From: CAYVQF01 sp964454015
GTDB lineage: Bacteria; Myxococcota_A; Bradymonadia; UBA4248
Direction: 5' to 3'
Length of the DNA: 29,642 nucleotides
Assembly: GCA_964454015.1 (NCBI GenBank)
Contig: CAYVQF010000065.1
Span: 1 to 29,642 of the forward strand
The position numbers and the translations under genes are program-made. The notes beneath the pieces were generated by a model. That model was not told where the DNA came from. It made no database searches and worked only from the letters and a program-made list of their open reading frames with translations. Each line of letters opens with the position of its first letter. Position 1 is the first letter of the stretch. Of the stretch, positions 1-9,700 are shown in pieces.

Positions 1-306
1 CAAAATCAATCCGTACCGGCCGACCTATGTGTCGGCCGATCCCATGCCAAACCAAAAACACCCATACACACCAAGCCTTATCGGCTCCGCCCAAAGAAAA
101 TTGCGCCTTTTTTTCACAAACCTCACGCCACACGCATCCAACGCCAAATCAAGCCCAAGAAAACTCCCATGCCAAACCAAGAACACCCATCCCATTCCTC
201 AAAATCAATCCGTAACATAGTGCCGTACGAGCCCATGCATAAACAAAACACCCATCCCATTCCTCAAAATCAATCCGTACCGGCCGACCTATGTGTCGGC
301 CGATCC
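1..306. repeat. Mosaic of short intergenic direct repeats with an 8-bp hairpin
   Basis: A 42-base unit at 1-42 recurs exactly at 265-306. Each copy holds an 8-bp inverted repeat, CGGCCGAC and GTCGGCCG, around a 6-base loop (17-38 and 281-302). A second unit of 33 bases occurs at 182-214 and 247-279, starting AACACCCATC and ending in the same CAATCCGTA that begins the first unit. The string CATGCCAAACCAA also recurs near 43 and 168. No credible gene lies here: the short reading frames are repeat-driven and lack ribosome binding sites. It resembles REP-type intergenic repeats, but no transposase is visible. 307-437 is the non-repeated upstream region of the next gene. Confidence 0.8.
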
Positions 307-437
307 AACGCAACACCAACTCACCCCTCACCCCTCATTCCTCGCCCCTCAAGCCTCCAGACTCCATCGACCCTTCTCACCACCTCGCACGTACTCACGA
401 CGGCCTCTCCATCACCCCACCGACGCGGAGAGTCTTT

Positions 438-2627
438 GTGTCGCTCACGGATCGCCTCTTTCTACACCCCAAGCGTCTGCTCCTCGTCCTCGCCCTTCTC
501 TCGGCGGCCGTCGCGCACCGTGCCCTCTGGCTCGAGCAAGACAACTCCCCTGACGCCTTCTTTGGCGCCGACCAAGAGGCACGACAGAGCTATCAAAGCT
601 TTAAAGAGACCTTCGGCCGCGACGAGGTGGTCTTGCTCCGCTGGGAAGGCGCCGAGCTCGATAGCCCAGACCATATCCAGAGGCTGCACGCCCTCGCCCA
701 GCGCGCGCAGGCGATCCCAGGCGTCGTCGACGCCCTCTACCCAGGCCGCGACTTGCCCGTAGCAACCTCCGCCGACACCGCCAAGATCGCCGCCGAGAGC
801 CGCGCCTTCCCCCTCTTTGGCGAGCTGGCTTTGGTCCGAGAGCAGCCCCCTAGCCTCTCGCTGCTGCTCCAGGTGGTCATGGAGGGCCCGGCGTCACGCC
901 CCCTGCTCGCTGAGGAGTTGGCAGCGCTGCGCCGCGACTTCGCCGAGGCACCGGGCTCCCCTGGGCCCATCCGCATCGCCAGCCTGGCAACGGCCAACGC
1001 CGCCATCGACGCCGCCTCGCGCCGGACCCTCAGCCTCTTCATGCCCCTCCTCGTCCTCCTCGCCGCCGTGGTCGGCCTGGCCCTCTTCCGCTCCCTGACG
1101 GCGCTCCTCCCGCTGCTCGCGCCAGCCCTCGCCGCGGTTGGGGTCGCCATGGGTGCGCTCCAATGGACGGGCCACCACCTCAACCTCATCACCGGCGTCA
1201 TGCCGCCCCTGGTCTTGTCCGTGTCCATCGCCGCCTCGTTGCACTTGCTCACCCATTACGCCACGGGCTGCCGTTGCGCCAGCCCCCTCGACTCGATTCG
1301 CTGCACCCTGCGCGACAAAGCGACACCCACCCTCCTCGCCCTGGTCACCACGGCCGTCGGCTTTGGATCCCTGGCCACCAGCGAGGTCGAGGCAATTCAA
1401 GTGCTGGGCTGGAGCACCGCTTTGGGGCTCGGTGCCGCCTCGGTCTTGGTTATTTTGGGCACGCCAGCGCTCCTCGCCGTGCTGCAGCCGCGCATGCACA
1501 TGCCGCCCGCGCGCCAAGAACGGCCTCGAGCTTGGGCCCAATGGGCCGCCAGCCGGCGCGTCGGCGTCATGATCGGTGCCGCCCTGATCGTGGCGCTTAT
1601 CGGTGCCGGGACAAGCCGCTTGAACGTCGTCTTCGACGGCATGCAGTTGTTGCCCGAGGACCACGAGGCGCGGCAGACTTTCGTCGCCCTCGAGGCCGAA
1701 GGCCTGGGCTTGGGCAACATCGAGGTCTGGATCGATGCCCCCATGAGCGCCGAAGCGCTCCGCGCCGCTCGCCCCCGCCTCGAGGCGATGGCCAAAGCGC
1801 TCGCACACGCCCCCCATGTCCACAGCGTCCTGGGCGTGCACCGCCTCTTGGAAATCGCCGAGCACCGGGCCGGTCCCCTGGCGCCAGGGCTGTGGGCGAT
1901 TCTGTCCCAGGAAAACAGCGCCGGGACCAACGCGCCAGACTTGAGCACATCTCCCACCTGGCAGAGCTTCCGGGACGCCATCAGGGGCTACTGGTCGCCC
2001 ACCCGTGGGCTGCGCCTCACCCTCTTGAGCAGCACCGGGGAGGCCAACACCTTCCAGGACCAGACCCGCTTGATTCATGCGGCGGCGGCCGAGCACTTCC
2101 CCGACGCCCAGGTCCAGGTCACGGGGCAATTCGCCATGCTCCTCTCGACGCCTCCCAAACTCATGAGCACCATGCTCCGCAGCCTGGCGCTCACGGTGTT
2201 GTTGATCGCCGTCGCCTTGGGGCTGGCTTTCCGCTCCCTGCGCCTCGTCGCCGCCGCCTTGGTGAGCAACCTGGTCCCCGTGGTGTTGCTGCTCGGAGCC
2301 ATGGGTTGGCTGGGGGTCCCTATCGACATCGCCACGGTCATGGCCGCCAGCGTCGTCTTGGGCATCGTCGTCGACGACACGGTGCACTGGCTGCACGCCT
2401 ACCGCCCCACCCGCGACGTCGGCGCCGCCGCCCACGCCGTCAGCCACGGGATGGTCGCCACCACCCTCGTCTTGTCCGTCTCTTTTCTCGTCCTCGCCCT
2501 CTCGGGCTTCGACCCGGTGGTGCGCTTCGCCCTGGGCAGCGCTGCTGCCATCGCCGTCGCCCTGGGGGTTGAGCTGGTGCTCCTGCCGGCGCTGGTGGCC
2601 ACAGGGACCAAGCAGCCATCATCTTAG
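438..2627 (+). CDS. RND/MMPL-superfamily exporter
   Basis: A 729-residue inner-membrane protein with the duplicated RND layout. A first membrane helix (about 12-32) is followed by a periplasmic loop, then a helix bundle (about 198-350) with the sterol-sensing-like segment near 245-275. A second first-helix (about 374-392) and loop follow, then a second bundle (about 580-722). The helix with GIVVDD (642-647) and the following H650 matches the charged proton-relay segment of the family. The frame opens at 291, but GTG at 438 is preferred because GGAG lies 7 bases upstream and the protein then begins just before the first membrane helix. The substrate cannot be told; relatives move lipids, hopanoids or hydrophobic compounds. 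No adaptor or outer-membrane partner is adjacent, so it may act alone. Confidence 0.85.
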   Translation: MSLTDRLFLHPKRLLLVLALLSAAVAHRALWLEQDNSPDAFFGADQEARQSYQSFKETFGRDEVVLLRWEGAELDSPDHIQRLHALAQRAQAIPGVVDALYPGRDLPVATSADTAKIAAESRAFPLFGELALVREQPPSLSLLLQVVMEGPASRPLLAEELAALRRDFAEAPGSPGPIRIASLATANAAIDAASRRTLSLFMPLLVLLAAVVGLALFRSLTALLPLLAPALAAVGVAMGALQWTGHHLNLITGVMPPLVLSVSIAASLHLLTHYATGCRCASPLDSIRCTLRDKATPTLLALVTTAVGFGSLATSEVEAIQVLGWSTALGLGAASVLVILGTPALLAVLQPRMHMPPARQERPRAWAQWAASRRVGVMIGAALIVALIGAGTSRLNVVFDGMQLLPEDHEARQTFVALEAEGLGLGNIEVWIDAPMSAEALRAARPRLEAMAKALAHAPHVHSVLGVHRLLEIAEHRAGPLAPGLWAILSQENSAGTNAPDLSTSPTWQSFRDAIRGYWSPTRGLRLTLLSSTGEANTFQDQTRLIHAAAAEHFPDAQVQVTGQFAMLLSTPPKLMSTMLRSLALTVLLIAVALGLAFRSLRLVAAALVSNLVPVVLLLGAMGWLGVPIDIATVMAASVVLGIVVDDTVHWLHAYRPTRDVGAAAHAVSHGMVATTLVLSVSFLVLALSGFDPVVRFALGSAAAIAVALGVELVLLPALVATGTKQPSS

Positions 2628-3108
2628 GGAACCAAGGGACGACCTTGGCGCAAAGGGGCAGCCGGGTCTGCTCGGCGGTGACTGCGCTCAACGCTGCGCT
2701 TCGCTTCTCCAGCTTTAGTCGTACCTTCTCTTTCACCTGAAAAGCTCCTTTGGTGCGTACACCAAGTTGTCGCAAACACAAGTGTACCGAGCTCTTCCGG
2801 CCTTTTCTCCCTCCAGACCCAAGGAATTGCGCAAGATCGAGGAAAAGTAGCAGACACTTGGTGAGCGTTGCAGAGATGCGCCACCGCTACCTTTTCGACA
2901 AGGTGTTGGCGCATCCGCGAGGCTCTCAGGTCGGCGCAAAGGTTGCGACGACGGCGTCGCGACACAACCAACCTCCTTGCCGTCATGGTTTACGGCAGCG
3001 AACTTGTCCCGATAAGCTGGCGGCAGGACAGTGCCCCCTGCGCCGTGCCCGGCATCGTAGGCAAGCGCCGCAGCGTTTCGACTCGGATTCGTTCAAGGAG
3101 ATCAGACG
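2628..3108. other. Intergenic region without a supported gene
   Basis: These 481 bases have lower GC than the flanking genes and no frame with convincing coding character. A 6-bp hairpin (CCAAGG and CCTTGG, 2632-2648) lies just after the exporter stop but has no T-tract, so it is only a weak terminator candidate. A stronger hairpin, GCGACG and CGTCGC with extra outer pairs, sits at 2942-2963. The final bases contain the AAGGAG ribosome site (3095-3100) of the next gene. Confidence 0.6.
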
Positions 3109-4287
3109 ATGACAGCATCTCGCCCCCCACGCGCCCGCGCCTCCCACCGCACGCCGCCTCTCACGGACAAAGCCTGCATCAAAGCCTGGGAGGCCGAGCT
3201 CACGGCGGACTACGTCTCCCTCGAGACCCTCACCCAGCGCTTCCGCGCCGCCCAGAAACAGCGCCCGCGCCTCTTTGCCGATCTCCCTGAAGAGTATCTC
3301 GGCGGCGCCTTTTTTCTTCACCAGCAGCTCGAGGCCGTCGAGTCCCGCCTCGGCCGGCCCTTCAACCGCGACGAAGCATCCCGCATCGACGCCACCCTCG
3401 CTGACTTCCTCGCCTGCGCCGTGGCCCAACCCCAGCACCCAGCGCTGGCGACCTTCCTCATCGAGACCGATCGCAGCGAGTGCGAGCATCTCCCCTGCTT
3501 TCCACCGCCCCAGCCGGTCATCTCCGGGCTGACCTGGCACCTCCTCTGCCTCTTGGGACGCGCCGAGGGCCCTTTTCTCATGCCCAGCTCGCCCAGCCCC
3601 GAGGCCTTCCTCCACCCCACCGACGCCGCCTGCCTCGAAGAACCTTTCACCTGGCCCCTCACCCTGGGCGGCGCTTTCCGCACCCCTGAGCTCGAACACG
3701 ACGCCCAGGCCCCTCTCTTCTCCCACGCCTGGGATCGCCTGCGCCCCTCGCTCCACCACGCCTTCGCCCAGGCCTCCATCCGCCGCCTCGCCCTCCTCGA
3801 GCTCCACGCGCCCAGCCTCGCCGCCGTACCCGCCCCCGTCCGCGACCTGGCCGAAACCCTCCTCCTCTTCGAAGATCAACAGCGCCAACGCATCGCCCAG
3901 CGCCCCAGCGCCCCACGCCGCCGCCTCTCGCCACTCATGCGGCGCATCTTCGCCCGCCTCAACGCGCTCGCCAAAGAAGCTCCCAGCACCGTGGCCCAGT
4001 GGCGCATCACCTTCCACGCCTACCATCCCTGCACCACGGCGCTGCGCGACTACGGACGCGCCGCCCTCCTCATGTGCCGCATCGAACACACCCGCCTCGC
4101 CATGAAGGGCAGCGCGCCTGAGCCCCTCCTCTGGCACGGCCACCCCACCCTCGGCCCCGAGTGGCAAGAGACCCTCGCGGCCGTCACCGCCCAGGAAGCC
4201 TGGATACCCCGCTGGCCCCAAGTCTTTGGCCACTTCTCGGCCGCCGGACCCCGCGTCGAGACCCTGAACGTGAAGGACGATGCCTAA
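3109..4287 (+). CDS. Hypothetical soluble protein, 392 residues
   Basis: I do not recognise this family. Start ATG 3109 is well supported by AAGGAG 8 bases upstream. The protein is predicted mostly helical, has no signal peptide or membrane segment, and is rich in Leu, Ala, Arg and Pro. Cys and His residues are scattered (for example a CEHLPC motif near residue 125) but form no standard metal site I can name. A basic patch, RRRLSPLMRRIF, lies near 270. It is convergent with the methyltransferase, so it is not in an operon with it. Function is unknown. The third-position GC pattern and clean ribosome site argue that it is a real gene. Confidence 0.75.
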   Translation: MTASRPPRARASHRTPPLTDKACIKAWEAELTADYVSLETLTQRFRAAQKQRPRLFADLPEEYLGGAFFLHQQLEAVESRLGRPFNRDEASRIDATLADFLACAVAQPQHPALATFLIETDRSECEHLPCFPPPQPVISGLTWHLLCLLGRAEGPFLMPSSPSPEAFLHPTDAACLEEPFTWPLTLGGAFRTPELEHDAQAPLFSHAWDRLRPSLHHAFAQASIRRLALLELHAPSLAAVPAPVRDLAETLLLFEDQQRQRIAQRPSAPRRRLSPLMRRIFARLNALAKEAPSTVAQWRITFHAYHPCTTALRDYGRAALLMCRIEHTRLAMKGSAPEPLLWHGHPTLGPEWQETLAAVTAQEAWIPRWPQVFGHFSAAGPRVETLNVKDDA

Positions 4288-4288
4288 A

Positions 4289-4305
4289 GCCCCAGCCCCC
4301 GGGGC
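4289..4305. terminator. Possible shared terminator hairpin between convergent genes
   Basis: GCCCC (4289-4293) pairs with GGGGC (4301-4305) around a 7-base loop. It lies in the 22 bases between two convergent stop codons, with CTTC beyond the stem on the plus side. The stem is short and the T-tract poor, so this is only a candidate. Confidence 0.35.
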
Positions 4306-4309
4306 CCCT

Positions 4310-4972
4310 TCACTTCTTGCGCAACACCAGCAAACCATCGGCGATGGGCACCAGCGTGGCGTCCACCCGCGCGTCTTCCAACAGCGCCCGCTGGTTGACG
4401 CTCCTGATGGCCAGCGTCGCCGGGTTGTCCTCGGCAGCATCCGCCACCTTGCCCCCTTGAAAGGCGTTGTCGAAGAGCAACAAGCCCCCGGGGCGCAACA
4501 ACTCTAGACAGGCCTCGTAATAGGCCGGGTAGCCCACCTTGTCGGCGTCGACGAAGGCAAAATCGAAGCTGCCCGCCCCCTCTTCCCCCCGCAAGGCCAT
4601 GAGAGTGACGTCGGCCGGCCCCAAGCGCAGGGCAATTTTCCCGCTCACCCCTGCCCGCCGCCAATAGCGCTGCGCCATCTCGGCGTAGTCCGGGCTCACC
4701 TCGCAGCAGGTGAGTTTACCATCGGCAGGCAACGCCATGGCCACCGCCAGGGCGCTGTAACCCGTGAAGGTGCCCACCTCCAGACAGCGCTTGGCCCCAA
4801 TGAGACGCACCAAGAAAGCCATGAAGGCCCCTTGCTCGGGCGCGATCTGCATCCGCCCCAAGGGCAGCTCGCCCGTCACCGCCCGCAGCTCCTTCATCAC
4901 CGTGTCTTCATGAAGGTGGGCCATGACATAGGCGTGCAGCGCTGGCGACATCCCCAAGGTCATGTTGCTCAT
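4310..4972 (-). CDS. Class I SAM-dependent O-methyltransferase (catechol/caffeoyl-CoA type)
   Basis: A 220-residue cytoplasmic enzyme of the cation-dependent O-methyltransferase family (Methyltransf_3), transferring methyl from S-adenosylmethionine to a phenolic hydroxyl. The SAM-binding motif EVGTFTG is at 65-71. The metal-binding and catalytic positions are visible as VDAD (D142) and FDN (D168, N169), in the usual order and spacing, and the length is normal for the family. Start ATG 4972 has a GAGG 8 bases upstream. It lies 97 bases downstream of the HEAT-repeat lipoprotein on the same strand and could be co-transcribed, although their roles show no obvious link. The natural substrate cannot be inferred. 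Confidence 0.9.
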   Translation of the reverse strand: MSNMTLGMSPALHAYVMAHLHEDTVMKELRAVTGELPLGRMQIAPEQGAFMAFLVRLIGAKRCLEVGTFTGYSALAVAMALPADGKLTCCEVSPDYAEMAQRYWRRAGVSGKIALRLGPADVTLMALRGEEGAGSFDFAFVDADKVGYPAYYEACLELLRPGGLLLFDNAFQGGKVADAAEDNPATLAIRSVNQRALLEDARVDATLVPIADGLLVLRKK

Positions 4973-5069
4973 CTCTGTGTCCTCGTCTCGTTAGCGGCCC
5001 TCGTTCAAGGCGCCACCCATGACGCCCCACAGGCACCGCGCCCGCGTCCAGCAAGAAGACTCGCTGACC

Positions 5070-6407
5070 TCAGGGCATCTTCTCGATAGCCTCGCTCAAG
5101 GCACGCCGCACATGGCTGTCGTTCCCCTTGGCGTCTTCCGGATAGAGGTCGCGCAGCTTCTCAAACTCCCCTTTGCTCATGCCGACCGCCGCCAGTGACT
5201 TCACCGCGCCCGTGCGCCCCATCCAGTTGGCGTCCTCGTCCTTGACGATGTCCACCAACACCGCCATCAGGTCCTTGGCCTTGTACCACTTGGCCTCGGC
5301 CTCCCACTTGGCAAAGGCATCATCCGCTTTGCTCGAGAACGAGCCCGGCACGGTCCACGCCGGCACGTTCTGGGTGCGCGGCTTCTCCCCCAAGCGCTTC
5401 AAGGTCAGCTTGTAGGCCGCCTCACTCATGTTGTCGTGGAAGGGGTAGGTCCACCACATGGCGACCAGCCCCTTCAGGCACGCGTTGTAGAGCTTCTCGT
5501 TGGCCTTGTCCCCGGTCAGCTTCTCAAAGACCGGCATCATGGCGTCGTTGCCCAACTTGCCAGCGTACTCACAAGCCGTGGCCCGCAGATCCTCATCGGC
5601 ATCGTTGGCGGCAATGTCCGCCAGCTTCTCTGGCCCACCGACCAGCTCCCGGTTCCAGGTCGACGACAAGGCAAAGACCGCCGCCCGCCGCACCACCGCC
5701 GACTCATGCGCCGCCGCCCACAGCAGCAACTCACCCACGGCTGGGTTGCGCACCCCATCGTTGGCCACGGTGCGCAGGATCTCGCGCAACACCGCCGGGT
5801 GCGTCTCCTTGCGCGCCGCCTCCACCAAAATCGCCTGGCTCTGTTCACCCGTGCCCAAGAACGACGCCATCAGGCCCGCCGCCTTGATCCGCACCGCCGG
5901 CGACTCGTGCCCAATCAGCCGCTGCCCCAAGCCCGCGCCGCCACCCGTCAGATCCCCCATCTTGCGCCCCCCAGTCATGGCCTCGCGCAGGGCCACCACC
6001 GCCGGACACTTGGGATCGATCTCGTGCTTGTCCGTGATCTCACAGCTCGCGTGCTCCAGCAGCAGTCGCTCATAAGTCGCCGCATCCAATGGCGGTCGCT
6101 CACCGTCGGCCAGACCCTTGACCGCATCCACCTTGTCACCCAGGCCAGCGGCCAGATCCCCCGCCGCCTTGGCCACCTCTTCCGGCACCTCCACCGAGGC
6201 ACCCACGTTGGCGCTGCCCCCTTCCACCGCCTCGGCCTCAGCCGCCTCAGGCGCCACCGCCTCACCGGTCGCCGCCCCCTCCTCAGCCGGCGCCGGCTCA
6301 GCCTGCCCAGCCTTCTCGGGCGCCTTCTTCTCGCCGCCACTCTCAGCCGCCTTGTCACAGCCGACCAACGCCAACGCCAACACCAAACACATCGTCCATC
6401 GCAACAT
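5070..6407 (-). CDS. HEAT-repeat lipoprotein
   Basis: A 445-residue protein with a lipoprotein signal: a short hydrophobic stretch ending LVGC with the lipidated Cys at 17. Residues about 18-75 are a Glu/Ala/Pro-rich low-complexity tether, typical of lipoproteins that reach away from a membrane. HEAT-like helical repeats follow: HESPAVRIKAAGLMASF (167-183), AHESAVVRRAAVFALSS (233-249), a degenerate one near 268-286, and a last helix near 430-444. Such repeats form protein-binding solenoids, and no catalytic motif is visible. The frame extends upstream to 6539, but ATG 6407 is chosen because it starts directly at the signal peptide and has GGGAGAG just upstream. It is divergent from the alpha-2-macroglobulin gene. 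Confidence 0.85.
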   Translation of the reverse strand: MLRWTMCLVLALALVGCDKAAESGGEKKAPEKAGQAEPAPAEEGAATGEAVAPEAAEAEAVEGGSANVGASVEVPEEVAKAAGDLAAGLGDKVDAVKGLADGERPPLDAATYERLLLEHASCEITDKHEIDPKCPAVVALREAMTGGRKMGDLTGGGAGLGQRLIGHESPAVRIKAAGLMASFLGTGEQSQAILVEAARKETHPAVLREILRTVANDGVRNPAVGELLLWAAAHESAVVRRAAVFALSSTWNRELVGGPEKLADIAANDADEDLRATACEYAGKLGNDAMMPVFEKLTGDKANEKLYNACLKGLVAMWWTYPFHDNMSEAAYKLTLKRLGEKPRTQNVPAWTVPGSFSSKADDAFAKWEAEAKWYKAKDLMAVLVDIVKDEDANWMGRTGAVKSLAAVGMSKGEFEKLRDLYPEDAKGNDSHVRRALSEAIEKMP

Positions 6408-6792
6408 CGCTCTCTCCCGTTCACGTCCCGGTCCGCACCGCCTGTGCCGGCAACCCCGAACGTCCTTCGCCTCACCGAGGCCGTCAACGCAAGCCTCCCT
6501 GCTTGCCCACCGCCAAAGGCACCCGCCGCCGCCAGCCACGCACCGCAGCGCCAGGCGCCTCCCAATATCCCGTCACGCCTTTATAACCCCCAAGCCGGCA
6601 GAAGCAACACCCCAACACCACGTGCCCTTCAACTTCCCCGGCAACAGCGCTACAAATCACAACGTGTGCGAACCTTTTCTTCGCCAAGGTGTCCTTGGTG
6701 CCACCTCCCCGGCTGACGCCTCAGGCGTGCGGCGGCCGGGCCGCCACCTCCCCTCTCTTCGCCCACGCAGCGCCGCCAGCCGAGAACACCCC
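6408..6792. other. Divergent intergenic region with hairpins
   Basis: These 385 bases separate two divergent lipoprotein genes and must hold both promoters; no strong match to TTGACA plus TATAAT was found. TTTATAAC near 6577-6584 is an isolated minus-10-like string. Hairpins include CCAAGG and CCTTGG with a 3-base loop (6684-6698), and GGCGG and CCGCC closer to the downstream gene. I see no supported gene. An open frame does run in from 6118, but it overlaps the coding part of the minus-strand gene. Confidence 0.5.
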
Positions 6793-9700
6793 ATGACAAG
6801 CCCGGCCCCCCTTCGCCCCCACCGCCACGCCCGCGCCCAAACCCCACCCCGCCCACCGCGGCGCTGGCCACCACCCCTCATCTTGTTCTTGGCCCTGGCC
6901 GCCTGCGGACCCCAGAGCGCGCCCGCCCCCCTGCCCGTGGATCCCCAAGAAAGTCCCATCCACATCCCCACTCCCCACGCCGAGGCCCAGCGCCGCGCCG
7001 AGCACCTGCGCCAAGCCCTGCGCCAAGTGGGCGCCGAGACCACCGCTCAGGCCGAGCCCCTGCGCCCCGGCGACCAAGAGGACTTCGACGCCGAGCGCGG
7101 CTTCGGCGCGACCTGGCGCCTGCGCGACCTCAGCCAGGCCACGGCCGCCGCGCCGCCACCGCCAGCCCAGCCCCTGAGTGACGAGCAATCCCAGGCCCTC
7201 TTGGCCCAACTCCCCCCCTTGCCCGACGCGGCCCAGCCCGACTTCGCCCTCCCCCCGAGCACCCGCCCCGCCCCCCGCACCGGCCTCGACCTCGCCACGC
7301 CATGGCCCCCACCGCCTGGGCCGCCGCCGGCCTCGGTCGAGACCGACCCCACTCTGCGCGTCTTGCGCTTCGCCCCCCGCGGTGAGGTCGCCGTCGCCGC
7401 CAAGATCTCCGTCACCTTCTCCCAACCCGTGCAGGCCTTGGGCGCCATCGCCGACCACCGCCCGCCCGCCCTGCGCATCGAGCCACTGATCGCCGGCGAG
7501 TGGCGCTGGATCGACCCCTACCGCAGCGAATTCGTGCCACAGCTGCGCTTGCCCCACGCCACGGACTTCACCGTCACCGCCCTGCCCGAGCTGCGCGCCC
7601 TCAGTGGCGCCCCTCTCAACGGCGAGGACCGCTGGACCTTCTCCACCCCCCCGCCGTTGCTCGTCGACGTCGACGGCGGCGTCCACTCCTACCCCTATTA
7701 CGACCCAGATACCCTGAAGTCCTACCAGACCATCGACACCCTCCCCGTGCTCAGCCTCCTCTTCAACCAGATGGTGGACCCGCAGCAGGTCGTGGCCCTG
7801 ACCGAGAGCCGCGCCCGGGGCAAACGCCACGCCTTGCGCCTGGCCACGGCCGACGAAGTGCGCCGCCGCGTCGCCCAGGAGCGCACCCCCTACCTCGACG
7901 AAGGCGAAAGCCTCGATCTCTCGGACCTGGACGACTTCGATCCCCGCGCGACGAGCCAACTCGTCTACCTCGTCCCCACCCGCGCCTACCCACCCAACAC
8001 CCCCATCAGCCTCACCCTCGCCGCTGGCCTCCCCGCCTTCGAGGGGCCGCGGCGCAGCACCCAGAGCCAAACCTTTTTGCTACACACCTACGGCCCCCTC
8101 CACATCGAAAGCCGCCACTGCAGCCCCTGGAAGTGCGAAGAGAGCGACTACAACGCCTTCACCATCGATTTCAACAACCCCATCGATGAGGACACCCTCA
8201 GCGCCGAGGCGATCACCGTGACGCCCCCCCTGGGTGACCAGCACATCTCCATCTGGGGCAACGAAGTGAACATCGGCGGCGTCGGCACCCGCGACACCAC
8301 CTACCGCGTCACCCTGCCCCCAGAGCTGCGCGATATCTATGGCCAGCCCCTCGCGGACAAAGGAACGCTCACCTTCAAGGTCACGGCGCCCCCCACCTAC
8401 ACCGATCCGGAGATCTTTCCCTCCCATCACGACACCTACATGATCGCCGCCAGCAGCTCGCCCCTCTACACCGTGGCCGTGCGCAACCTGCCAGCGGTCC
8501 GCATCCGCCTCTACCGCGTCAGCCCCGAGGACTACTACCCCACGGAGCGCGGCTTCGCGAAGGACTTCTTTTCCTTTTGTCCCGACGCGCTCAGCGCCAC
8601 CCCGCCAGGGGTGCTCCGCCACGAAGAGACGCGCCGCCTCAAAGGGCGCAACGGCGTGGAGCTCGTCCGGGTCGATCTCTCCCCCGCCCTCGACGACGGC
8701 GTCGGCCAGGTCCTGGTCCTCATCGAGGGCCCAGAGGCGACCTGCGACCCCTTGCCCGTGGTCAGCTCGGCCTGGATCCAGGTCACGCGCCTCGGCCTGA
8801 CGGCCATCTCCGACAGCGAACACGTCCAGGTCTGGACCACTCACCTGGCCGACGCCAGCGCCGCCGCCGACGTCACCCTGCGCTACGATCGCCCCGGCGA
8901 AGACACGGCCGTCACCGGCGCCGACGGCGTCGCCACCCTTCCCCTGCAGAACCGCGACATGCTCGTCGCCGAGCGCGGGGCCGACAGCGTCTTCCTCGAG
9001 CGCCACGCCTGGCTCCCACACTCCCAGCGCCTTCGAGAGTACCTCTGGCATGTCTTCGATGATCGCAACCTCTACCAACCGGGGGAGCACATCACCCTCA
9101 AAGGCTGGGTGCGGGCCATCCCTATTGCCAAAGGGGCCGATCTCACCCTGCCGGCGCCAGGCCAAGTCGTCTCCTACAACTTCCGCGACGCCCGCGGCGT
9201 CGAGCTCGCCAAGGGCAGCGTCAGCCTCAACGCCTTCGGCGCCCTCCACCTGCACCTGCCCATCCCTCCCACAGCCAACAGCGGCGACGCCTACATCGAT
9301 CTGAGCTTCACCGACAGCGACGGCGTCGCCGCCCGCACGCTCCACCGCGCCAAGATCGAAGCCTTCCGCCGCCCAGAGTTCACCCTTGACACCCAGGCCT
9401 CGACCCCGACCCTCATCGCCGGTCAGAGCCTGGAGGCCTCTACCCTGGCCTCCTATTTCGCCGGCGGCGCCTTGCCCCACGCCCCTTGTGAGTGGCGCGC
9501 CTGGGGCTACAGCGCCAGCTTCGCGCCCCCCGGCCTGGGCGCCCTCTCCTTTGGCGACCACCGCGGCCACTACCCGCGCTGGGGACAGCCTCGCTTCAGC
9601 ATTGGCCTGAGTGGCCGCACCGACACCAACGGCGCCCACGCCATCCAAGTCGATACCGAAGCCAGCGGCGATCCTGGCCCTACGGTCCTCACCCTCGAGA

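Noticed and set aside
2624..2986. 120-codon minus-strand frame in the gap after the exporter gene
   Set aside because: No ribosome site and an Arg/Ser-rich composition typical of random GC-rich sequence; no recognisable domain.
6118..6792. Upstream extension of the alpha-2-macroglobulin frame
   Set aside because: It overlaps the coding part of the minus-strand lipoprotein and lacks family similarity; the lipoprotein signal begins after 6793.
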